DNA of 64,000 nucleotides from Breviolum minutum Mf 1.05b.01 (lineage: Eukaryota > Sar > Dinophyceae > Suessiales > Symbiodiniaceae). A model generated the notes under the pieces. The model made no database searches and was not told the DNA's origin. It worked only from the letters and a program-made list of their open reading frames with translations. The stretch is from assembly GCA_000507305.1 (NCBI GenBank), contig DF239274.1, positions 62,001 to 126,000 on the forward strand, read 5' to 3'. A program made the position numbers and the translations under genes. This document shows, one piece after another, positions 12,291 through 24,324 of this stretch (positions within the stretch are counted from its first letter, which is position 1; each line of letters begins with the position of its first letter).

Positions 12291-12445
12291 GAGCCATGGT
12301 AGATAGTAACTAGTAGCTAGTTATAAGTTGGGTTATTAAGTACAAATAACACCTGTAAGTTGGTTTATAAGGCCCCTTTTTTTCGGGTCATAACTCGACT
12401 TACCAACTAGAACCGATCACAAACATTTTCGCCACCACCTAGTAC

Positions 12446-12573
12446 CTGCCATTTTTCCCAACCTCCGCACTGCACCCAACACGCGGCATATTTTTCACTG
12501 GCACGTCAAACCGACGTGACGACCGTTTCGGTGCGGCGGCTTCTACATATTGTGACATGACATCGCCGAGTTT
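12446..12573 (-). CDS. 128-bp exon beside a family-B-like end
   Basis: The acceptor CCTGCCCACCTAG precedes 12573. The frame reads LGDVMSQYVEAAAPKRSSRR then FDVPVKNMPRVGCSAEVGKN. The donor GTACTAGGTGG falls at the tip of a repeat whose end matches family B, so the insertion created or shifted the splice site. Confidence 0.55.
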
Positions 12574-12722
12574 CTAGGTGGGCAGGGGGTTGGATTCTTA
12601 AGGATATAGTTTCTAGCTGGTGGTTGAACGAACAAACCAAAACAACTAAAACAACCACGGTGAATTCATCCGTCCATTCCTGTAAGATCCATGGGACTTG
12701 TAAATCTTACCTACTATAATAT

Positions 12723-12848
12723 CTAGTTGGTTTTTGAACCAACCACAATCTGACAAAATATGCGCAAGTCAAAGTCAAATTGGATCATAAAATTTCCCCA
12801 AGAAGTCGGGGGTGAAAATTCCCAAAGATGTTTGTTGAAACCACCAAT
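12723..12848. mobile_element. Family B copy, diverged
   Basis: CTAGTTGGTTTTTGAACC to TGTTGAAACCACCAA, with internal duplication of AGTCAAA. Confidence 0.5.
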
Positions 12849-13599
12849 CCGGTTTCATGGATGGAAAAAACGTGATGTTCCACCCATTTTTCCACCCATG
12901 GATTCTTGGGGTAGTTTACATGAGCCGATTCAAAAAACCAATGCTGTGAAATGGTTGGGGTGTCCTGAAAATGTTTGTTACGAACGAAGGATTTTTTCGG
13001 CCCCTTCAAGACCTAGGGACCTAAGGATTTTAGATGATTTTAGTCTTAATATCGTTTTGTTGACTCATAAAGATCCGGGAAATTTCAAAAGCTGAGTTTG
13101 ACAGTGCCGGAAAAGCTGTGGAACGGTGCAGTGATTCAAAAACCAATGGTTCCCATGGGATCCATGTATGGTATGTACCTACATTTGGTTGATTTTTATG
13201 GTAAATGTAGGTAAATATACCATACATGGAGCGCATGGCGTTGGTTTGAATAGAATTTTTGCCCTCTAAATTTCACGTAGTTCCGTCGTTTCAAAAGTCT
13301 TTCGATAGAATTCCTACCAGGAAAAATGTGCAGAAGATGAAGCATCCCATTTCAGCAACGGTCCAACAAAACCCCTGACGTGACATGAATCCTGAAATCC
13401 TGATTGGTTCATGAGGACCCTTATAATGGGTTTTTTGTAATCCGTAAATAACAGTGTAATACACAACCCTTGTACTCCGCAAACAAAAACGGTTTTTTCT
13501 TCACTGCTCGTTTGATTTTACGGGGGTTTCGTTGGATCTTTCCTACAACAAAACCAGGAAACAAGGCGAAAAAAGGCACCTGAAAAACATCTAAAAAAA

Positions 13600-15430
13600 C
13601 ATGAATAATTCAAGTACTGTATATACACTAAATGTTTCAATTGTTGTTGTTTGCATAGACAAATCATGGGTTTCGGAATCTGACTTCAAGTAGTGTCCAT
13701 TCAAATGTCGACATAAAATAAACCTACACCTTTTGACCCTTAGGTTAAATGCCAATTCAACCATCCATGCTTTGCAAATCTGCAGACCAAATCGAAAGCA
13801 TCAACATGTCGCGGTTTCAATGGGTTGACGAATGCTGAGGAGCGAAAATACCCCAACACTTTGATAGAAAGCCGGGGACATGCTGCAATATCCTAGGATT
13901 TACCCAGTTTTTTGATCGGCAAGTTTCTTCCCCAAAAGAAAAGTTATGATGTCTATAATTTCATCAATTTGGCAAAGTTGAAATCAAAAAATGTTGGAAG
14001 AATCACATGTTTGGACGAAAATTTTGTTCGCAAGAAGCTGAAAAGGATTCACGTTTCCCATCTGTGGCCAGTGTTTAATCTCCAAGGCATTTCAAGCCAT
14101 GCCACACCCAAAAGTCACAAGGTGACCCCAACCCAACCCAAGACAGAGAAATCCACAGAGACGCAAGTTCAAAAAATCGCATGTAAATCAAATTGGAAAG
14201 GAGAATGTCGCACAAATAAACCTCCACATTGACTGCAAAATCGGATGCGTCGCGGTAGTAACTTTGGTGTCCCTGATTTGGAAAACAACACGACTGGACT
14301 GAGTTCAAAAATTTGACCACTGAAAATGTCCGACGTACTCATAAAGTAGCTCACCAGAAGAAAAAAAATTGAACAACAAAACTGTTTTTATGCTATCCGT
14401 GTGTATCACTAGCTTCACCAACTATACCACCTGGAAAGTAGATGACGCAAATCCCATGTACTGGTTTTATCATGGTCCCTTACAACCTGCTGGCTTGTCT
14501 ATAGTGAACATCAACGTCGCGTGGCATACTTGCCCATCTCCCCACAGCCTTTCTCCATCCCAACATGGATCAACGCATTCGGTATTTTCACGGGGTTCGG
14601 CGGAAGAAAACAAACCAGGATGTGCAATCCTACATCAAGTCAATATTTCATTCAGTTTTTCGCCAAATCGGAAGCGAAACAAATTGTATGCCGTATATGA
14701 GAAACGCTTTCTCAGGGAATGTTCTGCTCCAGGCAGAGTGTCATCCCATCAGGAGTTAAAGCATGGCTTGATGAAAACCTTCCATGTCTTGCTCCAAAAA
14801 AGCATTTGATGTTCCTTCTCGAAAGAGCATGGTTCAAAATCATGATGAATCTTCAGGAAGGCTCAATGCAAACCGACATCTCTGCTACATCTCCAGCTCG
14901 ACAAAACTTTCTTGCGCTCCACACCCTTCAGAATGTGAAGATTTACAGCACACAAGCCAGGACGGCGAGGCGCCAACCAACGCTTCTCGTCAACGTACTG
15001 AAGGATCCAAAGCATGTGCAATGAGTTGCACTGCGCTTGGCCCAGGCCTTGCATTTCCTGCGGCAAGAAGCGGGGCATAGCCATGCCATATCTCCGTATT
15101 TTCAATTGTCCTGTAGTTCCTAAAACATGAACTTTTCTATGTGGCCAAGTACCGGCAAAACCCCTCTCACAGTACAGCGACCATGACTTGGCGGGATCTT
15201 CTCTTGATCTTTATCAATGCAAGGAATGCTAGTGCAATGCTGAGTGTCTGTGAGGTGGACTATCGATTGTTTCTTCTCATTCTTCAGGTACAAAAACCGA
15301 TCGTAGGGAAGATCGTCACTGAGCCCGCGCTGCGACTAGGTAGCTGGCTTCATGATCTTACGCTGCCATTGCGAGATGAACAGATATTATATTTATATCG
15401 CTTGAAGAACCTTAACTCTGCTTTCATTGG
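13600..15430. other. Element-poor stretch with uncertain coding signal
   Basis: No fold-back elements in about 1.8 kb, unusual here. Open frames exist on both strands (for example minus frame near 14950 reading LHMLWILQYVDEKRW), none with clear splice sites. It may hold decayed coding sequence. Confidence 0.3.
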
Positions 15431-15436
15431 TGGGTC

Positions 15437-15542
15437 CTGCTGCTCTTCAAGGAGTGGGTGGCCTCGCCCATCCGGCGTCGCCTCGATGAGCCGGATAAGG
15501 TCGCCATCGGCGGTAAAGTGGATGTCGTGTCCGTCCTGTGTC
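15437..15542 (-). CDS. 106-bp acidic exon
   Basis: The acceptor GGTTGCAAG precedes 15542. 35 codons: GHDIHFTADGDLIRLIEATP then DGRGHPLLEEQQ. It ends at CAGCAG|GACCC, a GA donor if real. GC content is higher than in the surroundings. Confidence 0.5.
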
Positions 15543-16032
15543 CTTGCAACCGAGCAGCATGCAATTTAGATCCAGCAGCAGCGATGCCTCGTATAATTCC
15601 TACAATTTATCACGATTAATTTAATGTAGCGTTGATCACATGTCACGCCGGGTGGAACCTCCATGTCGTCATAGGCCGCGAGTTGCACCTAGCAAAAACT
15701 TGACATGTAAAGAGGCAAACATATTCAAGTTGAAACATCAAGAATGCTATTCTGAATTCAGGTGTGGTCAAGTCTCTCCCTACCTATGGGGATGGTGGGC
15801 GACAAATCGCAAGACCCTTCTTCTTCCATATTAGAACAAATGCAAAAAGTTACTTTGAGAAACAAACAGACTGTTCACGAGGAAGCCTTCCCAGTACAAA
15901 TCGCCACGATCTTGGGAGTTGCGCCATCTACTTTCACTAAGGTGTGAAGCATTCCAACTCTCAATGAAGTCTTGTAACCCCTTGGATCGATGCATCCGCA
16001 AACCAATTCAGAATAGGGGGAGAATGGTTTTT

Positions 16033-16132
16033 CTAGGTGGTGGTTGAACCAACCCAATAGAAAAATAATAGTCAAAATGCGAATCTTCACCAAATAGGGA
16101 TGAGCACTAAAAATATTTGAAACACCACCTAA
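16033..16132. mobile_element. Family B copy
   Basis: CTAGGTGGTGGTTGAACC to TTGAAACACCACCTAA, same orientation. Confidence 0.65.
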
Positions 16133-16390
16133 GTTTGATCCAGGAGAAGCTATAGTTAGTAGATAAGCCAAATTGATGTCAATGGTAATCACCATACCAT
16201 TCCATGCGTTGGGTTAAGAAATGGCCTCACCATCTTGGTTTAATGGGCAATATGTGTGTTTCCTTAAATGGTGGTATCCCCAAAACACCCCAAAATGATC
16301 ATTTTTAGTAGGAAAACCCATGGGTTTGTTGGGGAAACCCACCAATTTAGGAAACATCCATATATACTTTACTGTAATGTGTTTTTTTAC

Positions 16391-16466
16391 CGGCAGGATG
16401 TGGATGATCTACGCCCCTTCTGAAGAGCCTTCCGAGCTGTGCTGAGCTGCAGCTCAAGGAGCTGTG
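16391..16466 (-). CDS. 76-bp helical basic exon
   Basis: The acceptor AACTTCAG precedes 16466 and the donor GTAAAA follows 16391. The frame reads QLLELQLSTARKALQKGRRS. Leu-rich and basic, probably helical. Confidence 0.45.
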
Positions 16467-18360
16467 CTGAAGTTTTCAAAACCTGGAGGTTGATCATCCA
16501 ATTATTTCTTGGGGGTGGATGGCATTTTAAGGGGTACCCTTAGATTCCCATGACATCTGCCAGTAAAATCGTGCTTGGTGAAAACTAACAGCAAAATCCT
16601 GAAGCATTCTGGGATTGACCATCATGAATCCCCTCCCCAAAAAAAAACGGCCTTTGTCAACCCTGGTGCAGGTTTCGTTTTTTTTGCAGCTGGGTAATTT
16701 CAAGAGCCAACCATAAGAATGAATCCATGTCGCAACTGAATTTCTTTGAGATATGTTCAGATCAACTTGGATTTCTCTGAGATACAGTGAAACCATCTTG
16801 ACTAGTTGGTGGTTTCAACCCCAGTTTTTGCCGCACAAAACTACCGACTCATCAAGTAGGAAGGATTTCCAGTTTCCGATGCAACAAGATGGGCCCCAAT
16901 TTTCGGGGATCGCTGTCCCTTCATGGAGTGACATGGGGTTCCCTCTAAATTAGCTGAAAAAAATATAAATGGCTTTCTCCTGCAGGTTATTTCACCCCTA
17001 AGTGGAGTTGCAGGCCCCTGCGGAAAGAACTGGTTTCACACAAAAAAACACGACGGTTGAAACCACCAAGTAGCCCTTCGAACACTTCGAACACCGAATC
17101 GAAAAGCCGGGATTCGGTTTTTCACGGACTCGCAAAGAACAGGCGGGAAGGCGGATTTGAAAAAATCACATGAGAGTTCAACTGGCGGATTCTGTTTACA
17201 CAGAAGTCGTTGATCCAATATCTTCGAATGCAACTGGGGGGGCAGTGGATTCTACGGAACAAAAGCTGGCGATTTCTGCCTTTTCAGGACTCTTGGATTT
17301 AAGACTGGGTGATGTTGAAACATGGCGGATTTTTTGTTCGTAACCTTTGTGTCTTGGGTAAGTTGAGTAATTCTTGGTTTATAACCCCGATTTTTGTTGG
17401 GGGAACTTCAAGTCAACCAGGGAATACCGAATACATAACCAACTTACTAACTAGTTACGAACTGCAATTGTTCGCCACCAAGTAGTTCTCTTCAGCTTAT
17501 GTTAAATGTATAGCTGGTTTGAATCAGATCTCAAATTTCAGCGTGATCTTCAATTTTGTGAAAGCCGTTTTCTGTGCTTTCTTCGGGTTCAAGAAATAGG
17601 AGAAACACCATCTCAATGGTTTTTTCTAGCTCTGTGAGCCATGGTGGGGTTAGCTTGTAGCACTTACATACCAGATATAGTCCATTGCCTTTGAAATATG
17701 CTACCAGCAAGTTCTTTCATTTAAAAAAAACATCTTTTCCAATTCAGAAAAAATAGACACAAAAGGTAGGTGTTGATTGTCAAACAGGACCGTTTTTGCC
17801 ATCAACTCAAGAGCTATAGAGATTGTCAGCCTCCCGGTTGAGCTATTCGGGGTCCATGATGTCATGGTAAACTACCTCTGGAAACCACTGCGAAATGCAT
17901 ATTCCAGTTATTCCATATGTTTGTTTACTAGAGGCTTACATTCCAATGAATATGCACTTGGCCTGGCAATTCTGCGAGTTTGTGAGCTTTTTGGGATGGT
18001 GGGTGAGTTCACGTGACCCGAAATCAATGGCGAATCGTGACCTCCAACGATCGGGGATCAAAAGGTTACTTTGAATCACCTGGTGCATGTTTTTAGAAGC
18101 CGGATACACTCCCTCAAATTTAACATAGCACCTGAAAATGGATGGTTGGAATACCATCGTTTCCCTTTGAGGCAAAAGGCCTCTTTTCAGGGGCGAACTG
18201 TCATGTTAGTTTCAGGGAGTGTAGATTGGGCTCATTGAAGTCATCCATGAACCCAGCAGAAAAAAGATCGATTTTCAACCCTCCGGCGCTCTAAGTTAGA
18301 GCCCTGAAATTCTTGGACTGGTTTCTGATGAATCCTTTCGAAACGGGCTTGGTTACCTAC

Positions 18361-18443
18361 CTGCTTGATGACTTGGATTGTTTTCGTCGACCACGAAACG
18401 TGCATATTCGTTGGGTGCCGAAAATCCCCGCCCCGCCCCGCCA
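18361..18443 (-). CDS. 83-bp exon
   Basis: The strong donor GCAG|GTAGGT lies at 18360. The frame reads SAPNEYARFVVDENNPSHQA after a Gly-rich start in a G-rich repeat. The proposed acceptor (GGTGAG) lacks a pyrimidine tract, so the 5' end is uncertain. Confidence 0.42.
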
Positions 18444-18538
18444 CTCACCGTGTATGTTTCCCATTAAGTCAAAGCTCTTTCACAAAAATGTTTGCCCACT
18501 GTTGGTGTGTGGGGAGGGTCTAGTATGCAAATACTGCA

Positions 18539-18645
18539 TCTAGTTGGTGTTTTCAACCCAATGTTTCAAAACAAATTGGTCCAATTAGATCATGTCCCGA
18601 TGTAACGGTAAAGACAACAATTTTCTTTCGAACCACCACCTAACC
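18539..18645. mobile_element. Family B copy
   Basis: TCTAGTTGGTGTTTTCAACC to CGAACCACCACCTAA, same orientation. Confidence 0.6.
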
Positions 18646-19039
18646 CAGGTCCTAAATTTATTTGTATATATATATATTTGCATGAGAGTCGGGCTTGTTG
18701 TGGGCTGTCAAAAATCCAAGGGTTTGGAAGGTTATATACACCCCTGAAAACTAACATGTTCAATTGGAAACAAAACAATGTTGAATAGGAAAAATAGATC
18801 TTCATCAATGGTTGGTTTTCCAGCCAGTCATGTTAGTTTTCGGGTGGGTATATATATATAAATATATCATCTCTTTTTTTGTATTTAAATTTGACATTCA
18901 AAATCCACAACCGGGTACCAACATTCCTTTTAGATTTGTGTTGAGTCGAACCAACCTGAAACACGATACGAAAGCCATCCACGACCTTTTAATGCTTGGA
19001 ATCAATTGGATGATGATGATTCCAAACCTTTACATGAAA

Positions 19040-19134
19040 AAATGCTTGGAAATCACCATTTCCATCCGTTAAAAAGGCGTTAAACATGCGTTGTTTAGGT
19101 GCCTTAAGCTTCCTCTTCCCGACGGCCCGACTGT
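19040..19134 (-). CDS. Possible exon, basic
   Basis: After the acceptor GGCTTTCCCACAG the frame reads RAVGKRKLKAPKQRMFNAFL. The donor is unclear. Confidence 0.28.
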
Positions 19135-19433
19135 GGGAAAGCCCACGTGAACTCCAGGTGAATTTGGGACCGGGATTCCCGAACCTAAAATAACGGGGCC
19201 ATTCTGGGATTCCTGTTACTGGGAGGGTAGATACCAAGGTTTTTGCCATCATCTGGGTATACGGGAAAAACATCCTATGATCCATTTTTTTGGTGTGAAG
19301 CAAAAACTGCTCGGCTGAAATTCACCCAGATGAACGTTTTTTTCGAGCGACGCGTTGTCTCAACGCGCCAAATGTTGGACGCGACCCAAAGGCGGCCGTA
19401 GAATGAAGTCTTTTCCTGTCCCCACCATCCATT

Positions 19434-19534
19434 TCTAGTTGGTGGTTGAACCAACCCTTTGAAAATTCCTAGTCGAAATTGGATCACTTCCCCAAGGTTC
19501 GGGGTGAACATAAAAAATATTTGAAACCACCAGC
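19434..19534. mobile_element. Family B copy
   Basis: CTAGTTGGTGGTTGAACC to TTGAAACCACCAGCCAG, same orientation. Confidence 0.6.
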
Positions 19535-19900
19535 CAGATCCATTTTTCTTGAATGTTCTGGAAAAAAAATCCAATATCTATTGGGTCCTGCCCTAAACAC
19601 TGGTTTTGGTGGTTCGTAAAAATATAATAGAAAAATATAATATACCCATTGTTACAGGCCCTTGGCAACCCCAAAATTTCTAATTGTTGTTTTCCATTTT
19701 GCTTTTTCAGACTCCGGAATGATTCTTTTTAAAAAAACTAAGCATCCAAGCGGATGGGAACAGATTGTATAAATGCTCGTCACGGAAAGCCGCCAACTGC
19801 GACCACTGAAAACTGAGCTCCGTTTTCGTGACTCAAACTTCCAAGACGAGGTGATCAAAACCACCGAGTTTCAAGGTTGTTTTTTTTTCGGGAAAGTATT

Positions 19901-20006
19901 ATTACCCTCCCTGAAACTAACATGGCCCATGAAAATCCACCATTTTGATGGTATTTACTGGGAAAGATTGGGATTTTCATGGGCTATGTTAGTTTCAGGG
20001 AGGGTA
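19901..20006. mobile_element. Family A fold-back element
   Basis: ACCCTCCCTGAAACTAACAT and ATGTTAGTTTCAGGGAGGGT form a long hairpin. Other A/O-like copies include 18111-18222, 18730-18850, 24100-24207, 29988-30115, 32836-32945, 33027-33145, 39541-39650, 42086-42190, 45585-45700, 46776-46895, 49085-49190, 51843-51935, 55581-55685, 55706-55803, 59850-59965, 59968-60070, 63190-63290, 63519-63625. Confidence 0.75.
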
Positions 20007-20160
20007 CCAATAAAAAAGCTATACTGATCATGCATTCCAAGAATTTTCATTGGGGCACGATTGAAGTTCAAAAAAAAAACTCCAATTGTTGAACATATAT
20101 TTAAAGTGTTATTTCAAGTGTCACGATTGAAATACCAGAAAATCAAACTGAAACGATAAT

Positions 20161-20275
20161 ACCCTAAGCATCCAGGTATGTGCTAAGAAAGGGATTACAC
20201 CTACATTCCTATTCTTTTCGGATGGGATTGGAACCCTGAATCCTATTCGAGGGAGGGGGCCTGGATTCTTAGGGA
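20161..20275. mobile_element. Family M element
   Basis: CCCTAAGCATCCAGGTATGT..CCTGGATTCTTAGGG; second copy 46461-46572. Confidence 0.65.
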
Positions 20276-20647
20276 TAACTCAGATATCCAACTTGTGATA
20301 TGTTGCCACACTTCGCAGCTTGCTCGACAAAGTGCCAACGTCTGAAAAACGTTGGAAAATTGACGTCTGGCCGGTTGCGTTCAACAAAGATTGCTTCAAC
20401 CCCCTGAAACTTACAGTGAGCCACGAAAACACAAAAAAACTCGGATACTTTCCATGAAATACTCGTGGTTTAATAGGGATCCGGGATCCTCATAATGGTG
20501 TGCTACAATCCCCCTATTTCAGTGAACTTATTTCTTTAGTTGATTCCTGCGAAAGATCACCCAAAAAATATCCGTGCCGAAATGAATCACCTGAATCCAC
20601 GGGAGATTCATTTCTCCCAATGGTCTCAAGGCAAGATTTGATGAAGA

Positions 20648-20742
20648 TTACCCTCCAGGGAACTAACATATCCCCCAAAAATTGCATTTTGAAGATGATT
20701 TTCCTTTTCCCAAGGTGGGATATGTTAATTCCCTGGAGGGTA
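20648..20742. mobile_element. Family G fold-back element
   Basis: ACCCTCCAGGGAACTAACAT / ATGTTAATTCCCTGGAGGGT. Other copies: 29851-29938, 37613-37709, 40752-40855 (touches an exon), 43020-43117, 47567-47657. Confidence 0.75.
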
Positions 20743-21051
20743 GTTCAGGGAATCTTCGAAAAAGCCTCGGATCTGAGATATAAGTAAGTCACTCAAACTG
20801 ACAATATGTGCTACTATGCACACTACCGGTGGGCCTCGGATCCAGCTATAAGTGGAGTTTGTTTCCCATGTGTTCAACCCCTATAAATGGCCTTCACAAA
20901 TTAAACGGATAACTGGGGTTCTAAGCCTACTTATAGGGGTTGTAACTTCCTTATAACTGGTAGGGGCCCTCGTTGTACCAAGTATCTCATGCCTTTGATT
21001 GATCTTCTATTGGGTTTCATATCCCCACTTATGCTCCCCGAATACTGATGC

Positions 21052-21170
21052 TGTCATACTTTAGTGAAAATCCACCTTCATCGAAATTGGGCAGAAATGT
21101 CTGGGCCGAATTCCAGCATAAGGAAAATAGACCATTATCCACTGTAGCATTCCCACTGTTGTCGGGATGG
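21052..21170 (-). CDS. Probable exon, frame ambiguous
   Basis: The acceptor GGTGGTCAG and donor GATGAAG|GTGG bracket an open stretch. One frame reads NSGNATVDNGLFSLCWNSAQ. The other frames are also open, so neither frame nor strand is secure. Confidence 0.28.
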
Positions 21171-21620
21171 TCAACCTGACCACCACGATGCACAAAAAAA
21201 AACACATCACACATCTTAGAATTTAGATGGAACCTAAAATTCATGCAATTGAAAAGGAAAATCCTCTTCCATCCACCTCCATTTTTGGGTTCAAAATGTG
21301 AATTCTTCCAGGGTGTAAGTTTTGAGGCGCTTCAGATAAGTCGATACGGATACGTTTTAAGTCGGTATATATTTATGTTTTTGTTAGATGTTTTGTTGCT
21401 TCCACACATGATTTTAAAAGAAATATCTTGGCTTCACCCCCCACACAGCATACCAGTCACCACTCGGATGTTTGTTTTCTTAGGAGGGAATCGCAAGCTA
21501 CTCCTTCTTTACTGGGTGGGGAGGTAGATACAAAAGATACATATTTGTTGATCTGCTACTTGTTGCTGACGAAATAATCCACCAGTTTGTTGATACCTTC
21601 TGAATTTCTAATTTTGGTAC

Positions 21621-21720
21621 CCTAAGAATCATGGGATCTCAAAACTGGTGGTTTGGAGATCCCAGAGCCCTGCTATACAGATTCAAACCCCTCTATAGGA
21701 GGATCCAATGATTCTTAGGG
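21621..21720. mobile_element. Family L element
   Basis: CCCTAAGAATCATGGGATCT..CCAATGATTCTTAGGG. The second copy, 31073-31201, has a (TA)n insertion. Confidence 0.65.
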
Positions 21721-21940
21721 TAAAGAACGTTCCATCTAAGATTCCTTCTGACTATTCAAAAGGGTGTGCGTTGAATGTCCCCCCTAAATGTTACTAAAAC
21801 AGGTTGATTACCATGAACTTAAGCCCCTTTATATTTTTGATGTGTAGCAAACCCCCAAAAAAGGTTCAATGGTTGGCAAGTCCCTTGCATTTGGTCACAA
21901 AACCCAAGAAATGTACTTAGATAACCCAAATTAGCCATAC

Positions 21941-22053
21941 TGTTGATGGTTCAGAAATCCCAAACAACCACCTGGGATGCAAAAAAAACCTTGTGAATAA
22001 TGGGATAAACTACCAACCTCAACTGGTGAGTTTGCCGGATTTCTGAACCATCA
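21941..22053. mobile_element. Family C element
   Basis: Complete copy with GTTGATGGTTCAGAAATCC / GGATTTCTGAACCATCAAC. Confidence 0.7.
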
Positions 22054-22105
22054 ACATCATTTCAAAGGGGGACTTGCATTTTCGCCCCTCATTTTTGTTG
22101 GAAAC

Positions 22106-22237
22106 CTCCAGGAAAAACGCTTTCTTTTGGTCAAAAACGGAGCTCCAGGTTTTTACAAGTGGCTCACAGGTCACATCTCTGGAAATTCCTTTGAGATCTG
22201 GCTTTCCCCTCCACCTTTCGGCGAGGAATTCGAAATC
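22106..22237 (-). CDS. 132-bp exon, unidentified
   Basis: The acceptor GTAGAAAG precedes 22237 and the donor GTTTCC follows 22106. Phase 0, 44 codons: DFEFLAERWRGKPDLKGISR then DVTCEPLVKTWSSVFDQKKA. The antisense frame is open too, but it lacks matching splice sites at both ends. Confidence 0.45.
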
Positions 22238-24205
22238 CTTTCTACTCAAAGAACACGAGAAATTCAGCTTGGAGATCCAGCCCCCGAGTATCGGGAATGC
22301 CAGTCCACCACCAATTGCTTACCATTTGAGTTTTTCCTTTAAAAAAAAAACTTGTTTTGCAACGATTGCATCCTGGGTGAAGGGTAGATCCAAATGATAT
22401 AGCCGACAAAAAGCCATAGAACCTGGATGAATTTAGGGACATCTCGTGAAATAGTTGGGATGGATTTGGTGAGGGGCACCATGTCGAATTTCAGGTGTTC
22501 CTCTCTCGCTGTTGCGCTGCAAAGGTAACACGATGCTGGCACCGTTAAATGATGCTGACTTTTCTTATAGGCAGAAGAGAGGCAGCAACAAATACAAAGA
22601 GGATAGGCTGTAAATAGCAAATAGAATGTCAGTCTTCAGAATTTCAATGCAATACTCTTTCTGTTCAAAGCTTTTAAAAAGCGCGCGATATGCTGGAGGA
22701 TAAAGTCGCTCTTGATTCAACCAGAAATCGGACTTTTTGATTTTTTGGGGACAACTGTAAGTTCTCTCGGTTTTTGTTTTGTTTTAAGGTGCTCAGCTCT
22801 CTTTTTTATGCATTCTGGTTTAGAATTTGGAGGCCAAATTCTCCAATCTATCATTTCGGGGGTGAAGACATCGATTTAAAAACTCAAAGAGGATTCAATT
22901 TTTCAAGCAATGAAAATTGAGGATTTCGAGGATGAAAGGCTAGGTGTAAACCACGCTATTCCACACAAAAAAAACATCAAAATTGATTATATAATCATCA
23001 TGAGCCTCCCTCCCATACTCTACCAGACATGCACGAAGCATGAATGTGACGAACTCGCGGGTTTGAACAAACTTGGAGGCACGAGGTTTGCACGAACGAC
23101 CCGAAAAACTTGCGAGGCGTAGAACTTCCAAACTCGAATCTAAAAAAATCTATTGGAACTCCTGATTTTGGGGGCCAGTCAATCTACCCCGATGGTTTGG
23201 TGTACCCCCGCCGAGAACTTTTCAGCCTTAAGGCCGCAACGGAAGGGAACAACTATGGTCTTAATAACCCCTTATTATTAAGGCCTTGGGGGGGCCCCGG
23301 TTGACTGGCCATGAGGTTTTAAACTTTTTCCACCGCCTTGTTTCAAGCTTTTTGCGGAATTGAAGGGTTGGAAAGGCATCCAGGGTAACCAACACTGAGA
23401 CACAGAGGGAATATTTACCCTCCGGTAATCTAACATAGCCATGGAAAATCCACCATTTGTAAATGAGTTTCCTATTGGAAAAGGGGAATTTCCATTGCTA
23501 TGTTAGATTACCAGAGTGTACCATATCAATTAGTGCAGAATTTCTGGACCATCAACATTTCAACAGTACTGTTGATGGTTCAGAAATCCGGCTAACCACT
23601 TGAGGTTGGTAGTTCATCCCATTATTTGCAGGGTTTTAGCACCATCCGAACGGTGGTTGTTTGGGGTAAGCCCGGCAAGCCCCGGGAAAAACCCCGGTCC
23701 AAGTGGATCACAATCGTCAAGTTCCCTGTGACACAACAGATTGCAGTATCGTGAATTGGGAAACCAACCTGGTACCTCTATCTTGGGGATGGTCATCCCA
23801 CCTTTGATAGGGAATCCTTATAATGGGTATATAAACCCCTACTATTGGGTTGATGAGTTTATCCCCTACTATCTGGAAATAATGGGGAGTTTAGACCCCA
23901 GCACATATACTTGTAAATGGCATGGCTTTTTTTAATTACAGTAGATGGATGATGAACCAAGTCTTTACAAACAGGAAATGGTTGAGTGGAAATCACCAGT
24001 GCCTTTCAAGGGAAAGGTAACAATTGGATATAGAATTGGGCTTTTCCAAAAAAACAAAGTCATCCACATGTGACTCGCAAAATCGGGTGATCAGAATATT
24101 ATACCCTCCCTGAAACTAACCAAAAAAAAACACGAAAAAAATGAAGCCGGCTTGATGATTCATCTCCTTTCCGGATGGCCTATTTGCTGTTAGCTTCAGG
24201 GAGGG

Positions 24206-24324
24206 CACTGCCCGCCGAAATCCGGCCGATCATGGATCGTCTGATGGGATTGTCATATACAAAAATCAGAGCCAGATGACCGAACTCGATGAAACTTTTG
24301 CCGAATGAAGGGCACTGCCCGCCG
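24206..24324. repeat. 16-bp direct repeat
   Basis: GGGCACTGCCCGCCGA occurs at 24206 and again about 103 bp later, beside the end of an A element. Confidence 0.7.

Noticed and set aside
20500..20787. Plus-strand frame running through a family-G element
   Set aside because: Splice-like ends exist, but the strand disagrees with the chained exons and it would need an AT or GA donor. Kept only as a possibility.
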